Assembly: GCF_002777745.1 (NCBI RefSeq)
Contig: NZ_MEIO01000026.1
Location: 94,395-158,394, forward strand
DNA: 64,000 bases
Source: Snodgrassella alvi
Lineage (GTDB): Bacteria; Pseudomonadota; Gammaproteobacteria; Burkholderiales; Neisseriaceae
Direction: 5' to 3'
This document shows positions 7,594 through 16,709 of the stretch, one piece after another. Made by a program: the position numbers and the translations under genes. How positions within the stretch are numbered: the stretch's first letter is position 1; the number at the start of each line of letters is the position of its first letter. A model generated the notes under the pieces. That model ran no database searches and had not been told where the DNA came from. It worked only from the letters and a program-made list of their open reading frames with translations.

Positions 7594-9752
7594 GGCTGGT
7601 GCGTATATTCATGATTCTCAGATGATGCACTGCTTCCCTGATTGAGCCATAACCATTGCTGCTGTAATGTTTGCCGCAAACTGTCCTGCTTTTGCTGGGA
7701 CGTATGCAAGCCAGCAGTCAGTCGTTGATAATCAATCGTAAAGGATGGTCTGGTAAATGTACCATTGATACGCAGTGGCAGCAGATTTTGCTGTTTTGCG
7801 CGTCGCGTAGCAATCAGCACATTATAATCCATCTGCTGTTGTAACCACTTAATGTTGCCTGTACCTTTAATATCAAAATTATCCGCATGCAATTCAATGC
7901 GGCTGTTTTTTGTGTATCCATTATTTAATGGAATAGCCAACCTGATAAACCGAAACGGCGTATGGTTGGTTTCGTTATAAGCCACTGTGGTCTGACTATC
8001 ACTGTTCTGTAGAATATTATTGATATCAATGCCATTCCAAACACCCTGACGAATCAGAATGTGTGCTTGTCCAGTCAGGCTAGACAACCATTGCTGGCGG
8101 GTAAAACCAACACCATGAAAATCAAAATCTGCATCACCTTCACCAGCCAAATTATGCAAACCAAATGTATCCTGTAGAAAGGATTTCATTTGTACACGGC
8201 TTGCGCGTTGCTGCACTTTCCATGTTAATGGATTAGTATTGCTCACCTGTAACATACCATTACTACTACCGCCGTATATTTGCAGGCTGATTGGTTGCAG
8301 GGTGAAAGCATGTGCGTCTATGGCAAGTTGAGTTTTAATCTGACTGAGCTGCACGGTTGGAGTAAGCACTGAGTCGATAGACAGTTGTGTATTAACCAGA
8401 CAGTTTTTAAACCAGTTTCGCCAAAGTTGTTGCCAGTCAGCTGGTAGTAAGCTTGGAGTATGGTCTATGTAAGGGCGCAGATTCAGCTGGGCCAGGTGAA
8501 TATTGCCGCTTATTTTTCCCAGATGCTCATCATTTTGATAATCTATAGCAATATTTATAGGCTGATTATCAAATTGGCCTTGTAAATTAAGATGTCCATT
8601 ACCAGCATTGTCACCCTGTATAGTACCTGATAAATCACTAATAAAACGTGAATTAGGCAGAGCATTTACTGCATCTTGATGGCTGTTCACTGAAAAATTA
8701 TCAATTTTCCAGTGACGCATATCCAGCCATGATAATTGACCGCTCAGTGTTAGAGCAGTTTGGTATAAATGGTTTTGCCAACCACTATCAATCTGAAACT
8801 GAGGCAGTGTCCAGTGATTCTGCAACCAACTACTATTGCTGGCAGATAAAGTTGCATTAATTGAATTATCACCAATCTGTGCAGTAGCGACACCATTTAA
8901 CTGCGGTAATAACAATTTGTTCCATCCTAGCTGCCAGTTTTGTCCGTTACCAGTAATATGCAACTGATTACGCTGACTATGCCACTGCCATTGCACTGCT
9001 GCTGTTTTCAATAATTGCTGTTGCGGCAGCCAGCGTGCATCAAAGTGCCACTGACCATCACTATCACCCAAAGCTGACAAATTAGTTTTTACACCGAGTT
9101 TCACATCCTGCCATTGCATTACAGCATCAGGATGGTATACAGCACTCAACTGATATTGAAGTGGTTGCATATCTTCACCACTTAACGTTCCGTTTAGCTG
9201 AAGTAGACTGGTGCTGCCAAGATTATGCCACTTTAAATTTAACTGATTAATCTGTTGCAGATTAATCCCATCATGAATGCGAAAACTAGCATTGTCTAGA
9301 ATCAGACGATTAACTTGTAGCCGATCGCTTTTACGCGACTTCTGCCATAAATCAGTCAAATTCCATTGATCCTGATTATTCCGAATCAGATTGATATGAG
9401 CATTAGCCAGCTGCAATTTTTCAATAGTCAGACGGCCGAACAGACTTTGCCAGCTAAGACCGATTCTCATACTGCCGATATTGATATCATCTGATTTAGT
9501 AGCTTTATTTAGAATACGTACCTGATGCAAAGTTACAGTCGGACGTGGAAACATTGAACGGCTGATATCCGAATCAAAAACAACCTGACGACCGCTATCC
9601 GACACAAGCGCATTGGCACGTTTATTAATTTCTTCTGCATTGAATAAATAATGCAGCACAGCCATATCGATGGCCAGTAACAAAAAGATGCCCAGGCAGC
9701 TAAATACCATCAGTTTCAGCCAGAACTTGCCTGAATGCAATAAAGAAATCAT
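7590..9752 (-). CDS. AsmA-family protein
   Basis: A 720-residue protein with one N-terminal membrane anchor (about 12-35) and a long periplasmic region rich in beta-strand repeats, as in AsmA/TamB-like proteins implicated in outer-membrane biogenesis and lipid transport. The AsmA N-terminal domain is visible (NIGSMRIGLSWQSLFG, then LTIEKLQLANAHINLI at about 90-120), and the C-terminal AsmA_2-type region includes GEGDADFDFHGVGFTRQQW and KGTGNIKWLQQQMDYNVLI. Its stop overlaps the start of mnmC, so both are cotranscribed. The exact lipid or cargo is unknown. Confidence 0.75.
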   Translation of the reverse strand: MISLLHSGKFWLKLMVFSCLGIFLLLAIDMAVLHYLFNAEEINKRANALVSDSGRQVVFDSDISRSMFPRPTVTLHQVRILNKATKSDDINIGSMRIGLSWQSLFGRLTIEKLQLANAHINLIRNNQDQWNLTDLWQKSRKSDRLQVNRLILDNASFRIHDGINLQQINQLNLKWHNLGSTSLLQLNGTLSGEDMQPLQYQLSAVYHPDAVMQWQDVKLGVKTNLSALGDSDGQWHFDARWLPQQQLLKTAAVQWQWHSQRNQLHITGNGQNWQLGWNKLLLPQLNGVATAQIGDNSINATLSASNSSWLQNHWTLPQFQIDSGWQNHLYQTALTLSGQLSWLDMRHWKIDNFSVNSHQDAVNALPNSRFISDLSGTIQGDNAGNGHLNLQGQFDNQPINIAIDYQNDEHLGKISGNIHLAQLNLRPYIDHTPSLLPADWQQLWRNWFKNCLVNTQLSIDSVLTPTVQLSQIKTQLAIDAHAFTLQPISLQIYGGSSNGMLQVSNTNPLTWKVQQRASRVQMKSFLQDTFGLHNLAGEGDADFDFHGVGFTRQQWLSSLTGQAHILIRQGVWNGIDINNILQNSDSQTTVAYNETNHTPFRFIRLAIPLNNGYTKNSRIELHADNFDIKGTGNIKWLQQQMDYNVLIATRRAKQQNLLPLRINGTFTRPSFTIDYQRLTAGLHTSQQKQDSLRQTLQQQWLWLNQGSSASSENHEYTHQP

Positions 9753-9988
9753 AAACAGTTAAAATTAAATTATTTTCAAAAAAAGCAGTAATCCACTTGC
9801 TATAGAACTATAGATTTGAGAAATACCTGTTGTTGACAGCAGATATAACTCACGCTGAAAACACAGCAATGATTAAAAAAGCTGTCACACGGATTATTCA
9901 AAAAAACAGTTACACAGAATTACCTGAAAAAAATCAGGTTTAGAATTTAAGTAGACCAGTTTAGTTATCTAATACCTAACAGGCTAAA

Positions 9989-10462
9989 TTAGTGATGCAT
10001 ATGTGTATTTTCCATCACAGCAGCGTCTGTCTTAGTAACAGGAGCTACGCTGACCGGCACATTAAGCATTATCGGTTTGGCATGGCGAAAAGTTAGACGT
10101 ACAGGAATCGTAGTTCCTTTTGCCAGAGGTTTTTTCAAACCCATCATCATAATGTGCATCTTGCCCGGCTGCAATTGGGTCACCTGTCCAGCAGGCAAGG
10201 GCAGTCCATGCGCTATTGAGCGCATTTTCATCACACCATTTACCTCAACAGTTTCATGAATCTCACTTGACATTGCTACCGGAGTAGATGCACTCAGCAA
10301 TACATCATCCTTATCAGAATGATTATCCAAATCCATAAATATACCGCTAGCAGACATACCTGGTACGCTGAATCGAGCCCATGCATTATTAACTACAATA
10401 TCCTGTGCCAATGCCAAACCAGCATATGAAGCCAACAAAGTAGTAAACAGAATTTTTCTCAT
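9989..10462 (-). CDS. PCuAC-family periplasmic copper chaperone
   Basis: About 157 residues with a cleavable signal peptide (cleavage near ALAQD, about residue 20). The PCuAC copper site is visible: EIHETVEVNGVMKMR (His, then Met) and, about 22 residues on, GKMHIMMMGL (His and Mets). This gives the H-(M)x10-M-x21-H-x-M motif that holds Cu(I) for delivery to cytochrome oxidase. A Met/His tail (MENTHMHH) adds a second possible copper site. ATG at 10462 chosen because AGGGG lies nine bases upstream; the TTG at 10480 is weaker. Monocistronic. Confidence 0.85.
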   Translation of the reverse strand: MRKILFTTLLASYAGLALAQDIVVNNAWARFSVPGMSASGIFMDLDNHSDKDDVLLSASTPVAMSSEIHETVEVNGVMKMRSIAHGLPLPAGQVTQLQPGKMHIMMMGLKKPLAKGTTIPVRLTFRHAKPIMLNVPVSVAPVTKTDAAVMENTHMHH

Positions 10463-10544
10463 TATTATCGCCCCTATCAAAGACAGATATAAAATCTTGG
10501 AGTAGTGATTTAACCAAAATTGGCATAAACCACTACAAAATATA

Positions 10545-11336
10545 TTATATTGCTAGATGAGGTGCAATAATTTGCAATAATTGTGCCAGAATTTTCGGAT
10601 TGGCAGCTACGATATCACCACAATCCAGCCAAGTTTGTTCCCCCTGCATATCGGTAACAATACCGCCGGCTTCCTGCACAATTAAAGCACCACCAGCAAT
10701 ATCCCAAGGTTTCAGGTTAAACTCAAAATATCCATCTACACGGCCACAGGCTACATTACATAAATCCAGTGCTGCAGAACCTTCGCGGCGGCCACCGGCC
10801 GTTTTCGCCAGCACATCTTTCAAAATAGCCAGATATGAGTCCATCATACTCTGGTCAACAACGGGAAAGCCAGTTGCAATCAGGCTGCGCAATAAATCGA
10901 TACGGTTACTCACCCGAATACGTTTATCATTCAGCAGAGCGCCCTGACCACGGCTGGCCACATATAAATCATTCTGTTCTGGTGCATAAACCAGCGCTTC
11001 CGCTAAAGTTCCCTTATGCAGCAATGCCATAGAAATGGCATATTGTTTATGGCCGTGTAAATAGTTTGTCGTTCCATCCAGTGGATCAATAATCCATTGA
11101 TATTCAGCATTTTCGTGACCGAGATAACCAGCCTCTTCACTCAGAATAGCATGGTTCGGGTACACTTCCTGAATAGTATTGACAATAATACGTTCTGCTT
11201 CACGATCAACATCAGAAACAAAGTCATTTGCAGCTTTATTATCAATTTTAATAGTATTTAAATTATTGCTGGCACGATGCATCATTTGGCCAGCTTTGCG
11301 TGCTGCTTTCCAGGCAGTAGTTAAAATAGGATTCAT
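10545..11336 (-). CDS. suhB: Inositol-1-monophosphatase family protein SuhB
   Basis: A 263-residue Mg-dependent phosphatase of the IMPase family. Motif A is ILSEEAGYLG (metal-binding Glu pair), motif B WIIDPLDGTTNYLHG (Asp-Pro-Leu-Asp-Gly-Thr, about residues 80-95) and the C-terminal motif is KPWDIAGGALIVQEAGG (about 210-226). In enterobacteria SuhB also takes part in Nus-factor ribosomal antitermination complexes; whether that holds here is unknown. Start is the ATG at 11336; an in-frame TTG at 11348 gives a less typical N-terminus. Divergent from trmJ across about 250 bp. Confidence 0.9.
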   Translation of the reverse strand: MNPILTTAWKAARKAGQMMHRASNNLNTIKIDNKAANDFVSDVDREAERIIVNTIQEVYPNHAILSEEAGYLGHENAEYQWIIDPLDGTTNYLHGHKQYAISMALLHKGTLAEALVYAPEQNDLYVASRGQGALLNDKRIRVSNRIDLLRSLIATGFPVVDQSMMDSYLAILKDVLAKTAGGRREGSAALDLCNVACGRVDGYFEFNLKPWDIAGGALIVQEAGGIVTDMQGEQTWLDCGDIVAANPKILAQLLQIIAPHLAI

Positions 11337-11518
11337 GCTAATTCTCAAGGTAAGGCTGATAACAGCTTAAAACAGATACAAAATGACGTATGTTAAAGAA
11401 CAAATGCCGCACTTCAAAACATTGCGGCAATTAAATATATAGAAAGTAATTATACGGCAAAAAATGCATTTTCCCAAACCGGCATGTCTGACTCGGGGTT
11501 CGCACAGAATGATTTTGC

Positions 11519-11524
11519 TATAAT
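11519..11524 (+). promoter_or_regulatory. Extended -10 promoter of trmJ
   Basis: TATAAT at 11519-11524 is preceded by TGC (extended -10 form TGnTATAAT) about 60 bases before the trmJ ATG. No good -35 is seen at 17 bases, which extended -10 promoters tolerate. Confidence 0.45.
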
Positions 11525-11583
11525 ATATAGAATTTGTCAGTATTCAGCTGCCTGAGAGCACCATCCCTATATTAATTGCAAAT

Positions 11584-12393
11584 ATGAATAAACCCATACT
11601 ACCTGACTTTCTCGATAACATTACTGTTGTTCTTACCCGTACCAGCCATCCAGCAAATATTGGTTCAGCAGCACGAGCCATGAAAACTATGGGGTTAAAT
11701 AGATTGACTCTGGTTGCACCGAATTTGATGCAGACCCCCATGACACCAGAACCTGCTGTATTTGATTACACAAATCCTGCTGCGTTTGTGTTGCCTGAAG
11801 AAAGTTTTACTCTTGCATCAGGTGCACATGATGTACTGGAAAATGCGCAAATTGTTGCTTCGCTCAATGAGGCACTGGCAGATACAACACTGTCCTGTGC
11901 ATTAACTAGCCGACGTCGTGAACTGACTGCACCATTACATACACCTCGCGAAATTATGCCATCACTAATCGAGGCCGCGCGTGCAGGGCTAAAAATAGCA
12001 CTGGTATTCGGTAATGAAACTTTTGGGTTGAGTATTGAAGAAGTACAAAGCTGTAATCGTCTGATTACTATTAACGGTAATCCAGATTATTTTTCTCTCA
12101 ATCTGGCGCAGGCTGTACAGGTAATCTGTTATGAGCTGTTCAGTCACGTGGATATCAGCATGGCTCATTTGAAGCAGGAAATAAATTTAGCTACACACCA
12201 GCAGACAAGCAGTATGGTAGAGCATTTACATGAGGTAATGAATAGAGCCGGATTTTTTAACCGCCGCAATGAAGAAAGGCTAATGCGGCGCATGGCTGCC
12301 ATGTTTGACCGTGCTCAGTTAAGCACTGAAGATATTGATGTCTTACGTGGTTTTTACAATACCATAAGTCAACAAATACAGAAAAAACAATAG
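11584..12393 (+). CDS. trmJ: tRNA (cytidine/uridine-2'-O)-methyltransferase TrmJ
   Basis: A SPOUT-class SAM-dependent enzyme of 269 residues that 2'-O-methylates position 32 of tRNA. Knot motifs are seen in order: ITVVLTRTSHPANIGSAARA (Asn and Arg of motif 1, about residues 14-33), ALVFGNETFGLSIEEV (motif 2, about 139-155) and DYFSLNLAQAVQVICYEL (motif 3, about 169-187). The C-terminal helical tail (about 220-269) is the one typical of TrmJ. RBS is not strong. It begins a rightward run leading to the DUF1853 gene 40 bases on. Confidence 0.88.
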   Translation: MNKPILPDFLDNITVVLTRTSHPANIGSAARAMKTMGLNRLTLVAPNLMQTPMTPEPAVFDYTNPAAFVLPEESFTLASGAHDVLENAQIVASLNEALADTTLSCALTSRRRELTAPLHTPREIMPSLIEAARAGLKIALVFGNETFGLSIEEVQSCNRLITINGNPDYFSLNLAQAVQVICYELFSHVDISMAHLKQEINLATHQQTSSMVEHLHEVMNRAGFFNRRNEERLMRRMAAMFDRAQLSTEDIDVLRGFYNTISQQIQKKQ

Positions 12394-12435
12394 TACCCAA
12401 CTAAATATTTGTCTATACAGGAAGAGAAAAATGTT

Positions 12436-13299
12436 ATGAACTATGCTTCTGATCCAATCTGGTGGCGCCTAAGAAAAACGATTGTACGTGATTTGGCCAG
12501 CTTATTAACAGCGCCATCACCATGGTTATCCTCTACAGAACTACCAGTCTCAACATTATTGGGAGATGAAGGATTCAGATTTCTGCTATCTCTAGATGAA
12601 GAACCGAATAATCTGTACTTGTTCCTGAAACAGCATGGAGCATACCACACTCATCTGGGAGTATATGCAGAACGTTTACTTTACTACTGGTTTTTACATG
12701 CTCCACATAGCCGTTTGATTGCACACAACTTACCTGTCCAAGATAATCAACGCACATTAGGCGCCTTTGATTTTATCGTACAGCTTAATAATCAGATTTT
12801 TCATCTGGAATTAACTTGCAAATACTATGGCGGCCTTCCAGAAAAAACAGAAAGCTTTATTGGTCTGAATAAAGCCGACAGGTTAATAGATAAAATGTAT
12901 AAAATCGAGCAGCAACTAGCATTAAGTACTAAGCCTGCCGCTAAAAGTGCCTTGAAAAACCTGTCACTTGAGCCCAATCAGTTACAACACGCCAGTATTA
13001 TCCGTGGCATGCTATTCAAACAACCAGCCAGCCAAAATTTACAGGTACCATTAAATCCCTTATGTTGGCAGGGACAGTATATTGAAAACTGGTCAGAATT
13101 TGAATTTCAGGAACATTATCGATTCCATGTGCTTGATCATTTATCCTTAATATCGCCAGTACGTGTAAGCAGTAATGCTATTGTTAATTTCAATCAGATT
13201 AAGCAAATCCAGCAGGGGATGATAGCATTGGTACAACAACATGCTGATGGCTATTGGCATGAAGTAGAACGGATAATGAAAACAACTAAACACAGCTAA
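12436..13299 (+). CDS. DUF1853-family protein
   Basis: A 287-residue soluble protein of the DUF1853 family, found in proteobacteria with no settled function. N-terminus DPIWWRLRKTIVRDLASLL, then a central GAFDFIVQL (about residue 110) followed 15 residues later by FHLELTCKYYGG (about 125). This Asp ... Glu-x-x-x-Lys spacing resembles a PD-(D/E)XK nuclease core; that is my inference only. Start placed at the ATG at 12436, which has AGGAAGAG about 12 bases upstream, rather than the TTG at 12409. It follows trmJ closely and may be cotranscribed with it. Confidence 0.7.
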   Translation: MNYASDPIWWRLRKTIVRDLASLLTAPSPWLSSTELPVSTLLGDEGFRFLLSLDEEPNNLYLFLKQHGAYHTHLGVYAERLLYYWFLHAPHSRLIAHNLPVQDNQRTLGAFDFIVQLNNQIFHLELTCKYYGGLPEKTESFIGLNKADRLIDKMYKIEQQLALSTKPAAKSALKNLSLEPNQLQHASIIRGMLFKQPASQNLQVPLNPLCWQGQYIENWSEFEFQEHYRFHVLDHLSLISPVRVSSNAIVNFNQIKQIQQGMIALVQQHADGYWHEVERIMKTTKHS

Positions 13300-13472
13300 T
13301 CAACCATAATCAGCAGATAGTGTTTGTCATTACATAGGCTTTTATAAAGGCTTATGGTACACTTGCCATTTAATTTTTGTCTGCATGAGTGAATGCCAGT
13401 GTGCGTACAGCCCAAGCAGTACTTTTAAGACAAATGAACCAAATCAGATCAACTGACATCTAAGGGTTTACG

Positions 13473-14792
13473 ATGAGCGTAACAGTAGAAAAATTAGATA
13501 ATTTAGAGCGTAAAATTATTTTGGCTCTGAACTGGGAAGACATCCGAGCAAAAGTCAACGCACGCATGAAAGTGGCACAAAAACGTGCCCGTATTGATGG
13601 CTTTCGCCCCGGTAAAGCACCGCTGAGAATGATCGACTCCATGTATGGTTATGGCATTCGTGATGAAGTGTTAAACGAAATGACCCATAAAGCCTTTGAA
13701 GAAATCATCGTAGCTGAAAAACTGAAAGTTGCTGGTCTGAAAAGCCTTACAGCACTGGAAGATGCTGAACAAGATGATGAAAAAGTATATAAAATTGCCG
13801 TTGTATTTGAGGAATTCCCTGAAATTAAAATTGGTGATTTGAGTGCTCAGGAAGTAACTAAATTCAGCACTGAAATTGGCGACACAGAAATTGATAAAAC
13901 CGTGGATATCCTACGCCAGCAACGTACCCGTTTCAATCACGTAGAACGTGAGGCGCGTAATGGTGACCGGGTTATTATCGATTTTGCCGGAAAAATCGAT
14001 AATGAAGCATTTGCAGGCGGAACTGCAGAAAATTATCCTTTCCTGCTAGGTAAAGGCCAAATGCTGCCAGACTTTGAAGCAGGTATTGCGGGCATGAAAG
14101 AGGGAGATGTAAAAGAAGTTTCCGTTACATTCCCAGAAGATTATCAGAGTAAAGATCTTGCTGGCAAAATAGCCATTTTCACCATTACCCTGAAAAACGT
14201 TTCTGAAGCAGTTCTGCCAGAAGTAAATGAAGAATTTGCCAAATCATTGGGCATTGAAGATGGCGATGTACAGAAAATGCGTGCTGAAATCAAGAAAAAT
14301 GTCAGCCGTGAAGTAAACCGTCGCGTTAACGAAATGACTAAAGATAGCGCCATTAACGCTTTACTGGCTGCTACTCCAATAGATGTTCCTTCTTCACTGA
14401 TTACCGAAGAAGCAAAAACTATGGCTGCACAAATGAAAGAAAACTTTGCAGCACAGGGTATGGATCAGAAAGATCTAGAATTACCTCTAGATATGTTCAA
14501 TGAACAGGCCAGCCGTCGCGTGGCCATCAGCCTGATTATGGGCGAATTGTTGCGTGAAGAAAAACTCGAACCATCTGAAGAGCAAGTACGTAACGTTATC
14601 AATGAATTTGCTGATAGCTATGAAGACCCACAAGAAGTTATTGACTGGTACTATAGTGATAAAAAGAACTTACAGGCACCTACTTCACTGGCTATAGAGC
14701 AGAATGTAGTTGATTTCGTTTTAAGTAAAGCAAAAGTTTCTGATAAAGTACTGTCTTTTGATGAAGTTATGGGACAACAGGCTCAAGCCTGA
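13473..14792 (+). CDS. tig: Trigger factor, ribosome-associated chaperone and PPIase
   Basis: A 439-residue protein with the three trigger-factor domains: an N-terminal ribosome-binding domain with signature GFRPGKAPLRMIDSMYG (about residues 45-61), a central FKBP-type prolyl isomerase domain (GDRVIIDFAGKIDNEAFAGG, then LPDFEAGIAGMKEGD, about 160-245) and a helical C-terminal chaperone domain. It docks at the ribosomal exit tunnel. The clpP gene follows 84 bases downstream, the usual tig-clp arrangement. A SD-like AAGGG precedes the ATG. Confidence 0.95.
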   Translation: MSVTVEKLDNLERKIILALNWEDIRAKVNARMKVAQKRARIDGFRPGKAPLRMIDSMYGYGIRDEVLNEMTHKAFEEIIVAEKLKVAGLKSLTALEDAEQDDEKVYKIAVVFEEFPEIKIGDLSAQEVTKFSTEIGDTEIDKTVDILRQQRTRFNHVEREARNGDRVIIDFAGKIDNEAFAGGTAENYPFLLGKGQMLPDFEAGIAGMKEGDVKEVSVTFPEDYQSKDLAGKIAIFTITLKNVSEAVLPEVNEEFAKSLGIEDGDVQKMRAEIKKNVSREVNRRVNEMTKDSAINALLAATPIDVPSSLITEEAKTMAAQMKENFAAQGMDQKDLELPLDMFNEQASRRVAISLIMGELLREEKLEPSEEQVRNVINEFADSYEDPQEVIDWYYSDKKNLQAPTSLAIEQNVVDFVLSKAKVSDKVLSFDEVMGQQAQA

Positions 14793-14818
14793 ATGTAATA
14801 CGCATTAAGCAATAAGCA

Positions 14819-14860
14819 AAGCACCGAAGTAGTTGTGAAGCTGCTCAGGTGCTTTTATTT
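14819..14860 (+). terminator. Possible terminator or attenuator between tig and clpP
   Basis: AAGCACC (14819-14825) pairs with GGTGCTT (14848-14854), loop of 22 bases with some internal pairing, followed by TTATTT. The large loop makes it a weaker terminator; it could allow partial read-through from tig into clpP. Confidence 0.4.
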
Positions 14861-14876
14861 CAATTGAGGAAAAAAC

Positions 14877-15488
14877 ATGTCACATATTGAAAATCTGGGT
14901 CTAGTACCTATGGTTGTAGAACAGAGTGGCCGCGGTGAACGTGCGTACGACATCTACTCACGCCTGCTCAAAGAACGTATTATATTTATGGTTGGTCCGG
15001 TTACCGATGAAACCGCCAATCTGGTTGTAGCTCAGTTATTATTTCTGGAAAGTGAGAATCCCGATAAGGATATTTCTCTTTACATTAACTCTCCGGGCGG
15101 ATCCGTTACTGCTGGTATGTCAATCTTTGATACCATGAATTTCATCAAACCTGACGTTGCGACATTATGTCTGGGACAAGCTGCAAGTATGGGAGCCTTC
15201 CTCTTGTCGGCAGGAGCCAAAGGTAAAAGATTTGCACTGCCGAACAGTCGGGTAATGATTCATCAACCACTAATCAGTGGCGGATTGGGTGGTCAGGCTT
15301 CAGACATAGAAATCCATGCACGTGAATTACTCAAACTAAAAAAACAATTAAACGAGCACCTAGCTCGCCACACCGGACAAAAACTGGCTCAAATTGAAAA
15401 AGACACCGATCGCGATAATTTTATGTCGGCTGAGGAAGCAAAAAAATATGGCCTAATTGATGAAGTATTAACTCACAGGCCAAAGTAA
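14877..15488 (+). CDS. clpP: ATP-dependent Clp protease proteolytic subunit
   Basis: A 203-residue serine peptidase that forms the 14-subunit chamber used with ClpX or ClpA. Catalytic Ser lies in [14 protein letters not shown] (about residue 104), His in [13 protein letters not shown] (about 129), and Asp in the [11 protein letters not shown] region (about 178). Length and motifs are canonical. A SD-like TTGAGGAAA lies just before the ATG. A strong terminator follows (15519-15558). clpX is not adjacent in this window. Confidence 0.95.
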   Translation: MSHIENLGLVPMVVEQSGRGERAYDIYSRLLKERIIFMVGPVTDETANLVVAQLLFLESENPDKDISLYINSPGGSVTAGMSIFDTMNFIKPDVATLCLGQAASMGAFLLSAGAKGKRFALPNSRVMIHQPLISGGLGGQASDIEIHARELLKLKKQLNEHLARHTGQKLAQIEKDTDRDNFMSAEEAKKYGLIDEVLTHRPK

Positions 15489-15518
15489 AAAGCTTAGCTA
15501 GTTAGATTCAATTAATCT

Positions 15519-15558
15519 AAAAAAATCGAAACCGCTTATTCAGGTTTCGATTTTTTTG
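15519..15558. terminator. Strong bidirectional terminator between clpP and rodA
   Basis: AAAAATCGAAACC and GGTTTCGATTTTTTT form a near-perfect stem with the nine-base loop GCTTATTCA. The T-run on the plus strand and the A-run on the other side allow it to stop the convergent clpP and mre/rodA transcripts. Confidence 0.9.
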
Positions 15559-15602
15559 CAACCATTATCGCAAGAACAAAAATTAAGTAGCAACTTGTCC
15601 CA

Positions 15603-16709
15603 CTAGTGTTTACGCTGATTACTGATACCCATCAACATTGCTAAAATAACCATTACTGACAAAGTAGCTGTCCCACCATAGCTCACTAGCGGTAAAGGCA
15701 CTCCAACTACTGGTAAAATACCACTAACCATGCCCATATTTACAAATGCATAGCAAAACAGAGTCATGGTTAAAGCACCAGCTAAAGTTCGGCAATACAA
15801 AGTCGGTGACTTAAACGTAATATATAATCCTCGCACAAGAATAAATGTATACACACTTACCAGCAAAATATTCCCAATCAGGCCAAATTCCTCACCAAAC
15901 ACCGCAAAAATAAAGTCTGTTGTTGATTCAGGGATATAATCTAAATGAGTTTGTGAACCTTCTAGCCAGCCTTTACCCCATATACCCCCAGAACCAATTG
16001 CAGTCATTGATTGCAGAATATGATATCCGGCACCGAGACGGTCTTTGGTGGGATCAAGCAAAGTTAACACCCGCATGCGTTGATAATCATGCATTCCATA
16101 ATTCCAGATTAAAGGCAGCATAGCCAAGAAACCAATAATTGCTGAAATAATAACTTTCCATGGTAAGCCAGCAAAAAATATCACAAACAAGCCAGAAGCC
16201 ATGATTAATGTAGCTGTACCCAAATCCGGCTGTTTTAAAATCAGCGATACAGGAATAAAAATTAGCACAAAAGCAATAGTATAATGATACCAGCGAATGT
16301 TACTTTCATGTTTCTGGAAGTACCATGCCAAAAGCATTGGAACTGCAATTTTCATAATTTCTGAAGGCTGAATACGGGCTATACCAATATTTAGCCAACG
16401 GGTTGAACCATTTACAGTAATTCCGACAAAATGTACACCAACCAGTAGCAATATACCTAAACAATATGACGGTAAAGCAAAATTACTTAAAATCTGCGGT
16501 GGAGTACGGGCAATTACCCACAACAAAATAAAACTAAGAATAGTATGCAGAGTTTTATTTTCTAGTTGGCCAAAATCCTGCCCATCGGCAGAATATAGTA
16601 GAAATAGACTCATTACATAAATGATTAACATGGCATAAAATAACCATACATCCATTGGCGCCCACAGTTTGTACCACAGGCGTTTGAACCATTGTTTTTC
16701 ATTAATCAT
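15603..16709 (-). CDS. rodA: Peptidoglycan glycosyltransferase RodA
   Basis: A SEDS-family integral membrane protein of 368 residues with about ten hydrophobic segments. Family motifs include NIGIARIQPSEIMKI, LKQPDLGTATL (with the catalytic Asp-bearing loop), FIFAVFGEEFGLIGN and GVPLPLVSYGGTATLSVM. It polymerises glycan strands for side-wall growth together with PBP2. The ATG shares its A with the stop codon of mrdA (TAATG), indicating tight coupling. Last gene of the mreB-mreC-mreD-mrdA-rodA operon. Confidence 0.93.
   Translation of the reverse strand: MINEKQWFKRLWYKLWAPMDVWLFYAMLIIYVMSLFLLYSADGQDFGQLENKTLHTILSFILLWVIARTPPQILSNFALPSYCLGILLLVGVHFVGITVNGSTRWLNIGIARIQPSEIMKIAVPMLLAWYFQKHESNIRWYHYTIAFVLIFIPVSLILKQPDLGTATLIMASGLFVIFFAGLPWKVIISAIIGFLAMLPLIWNYGMHDYQRMRVLTLLDPTKDRLGAGYHILQSMTAIGSGGIWGKGWLEGSQTHLDYIPESTTDFIFAVFGEEFGLIGNILLVSVYTFILVRGLYITFKSPTLYCRTLAGALTMTLFCYAFVNMGMVSGILPVVGVPLPLVSYGGTATLSVMVILAMLMGISNQRKH

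Noticed and set aside
9922..9941. Hairpin ACCTGA-AAAAAA-TCAGGT as terminator between the copper chaperone and AsmA-like genes
   Set aside because: Only six pairs with a loop of A residues and no T-run on either strand; not enough to call a terminator.
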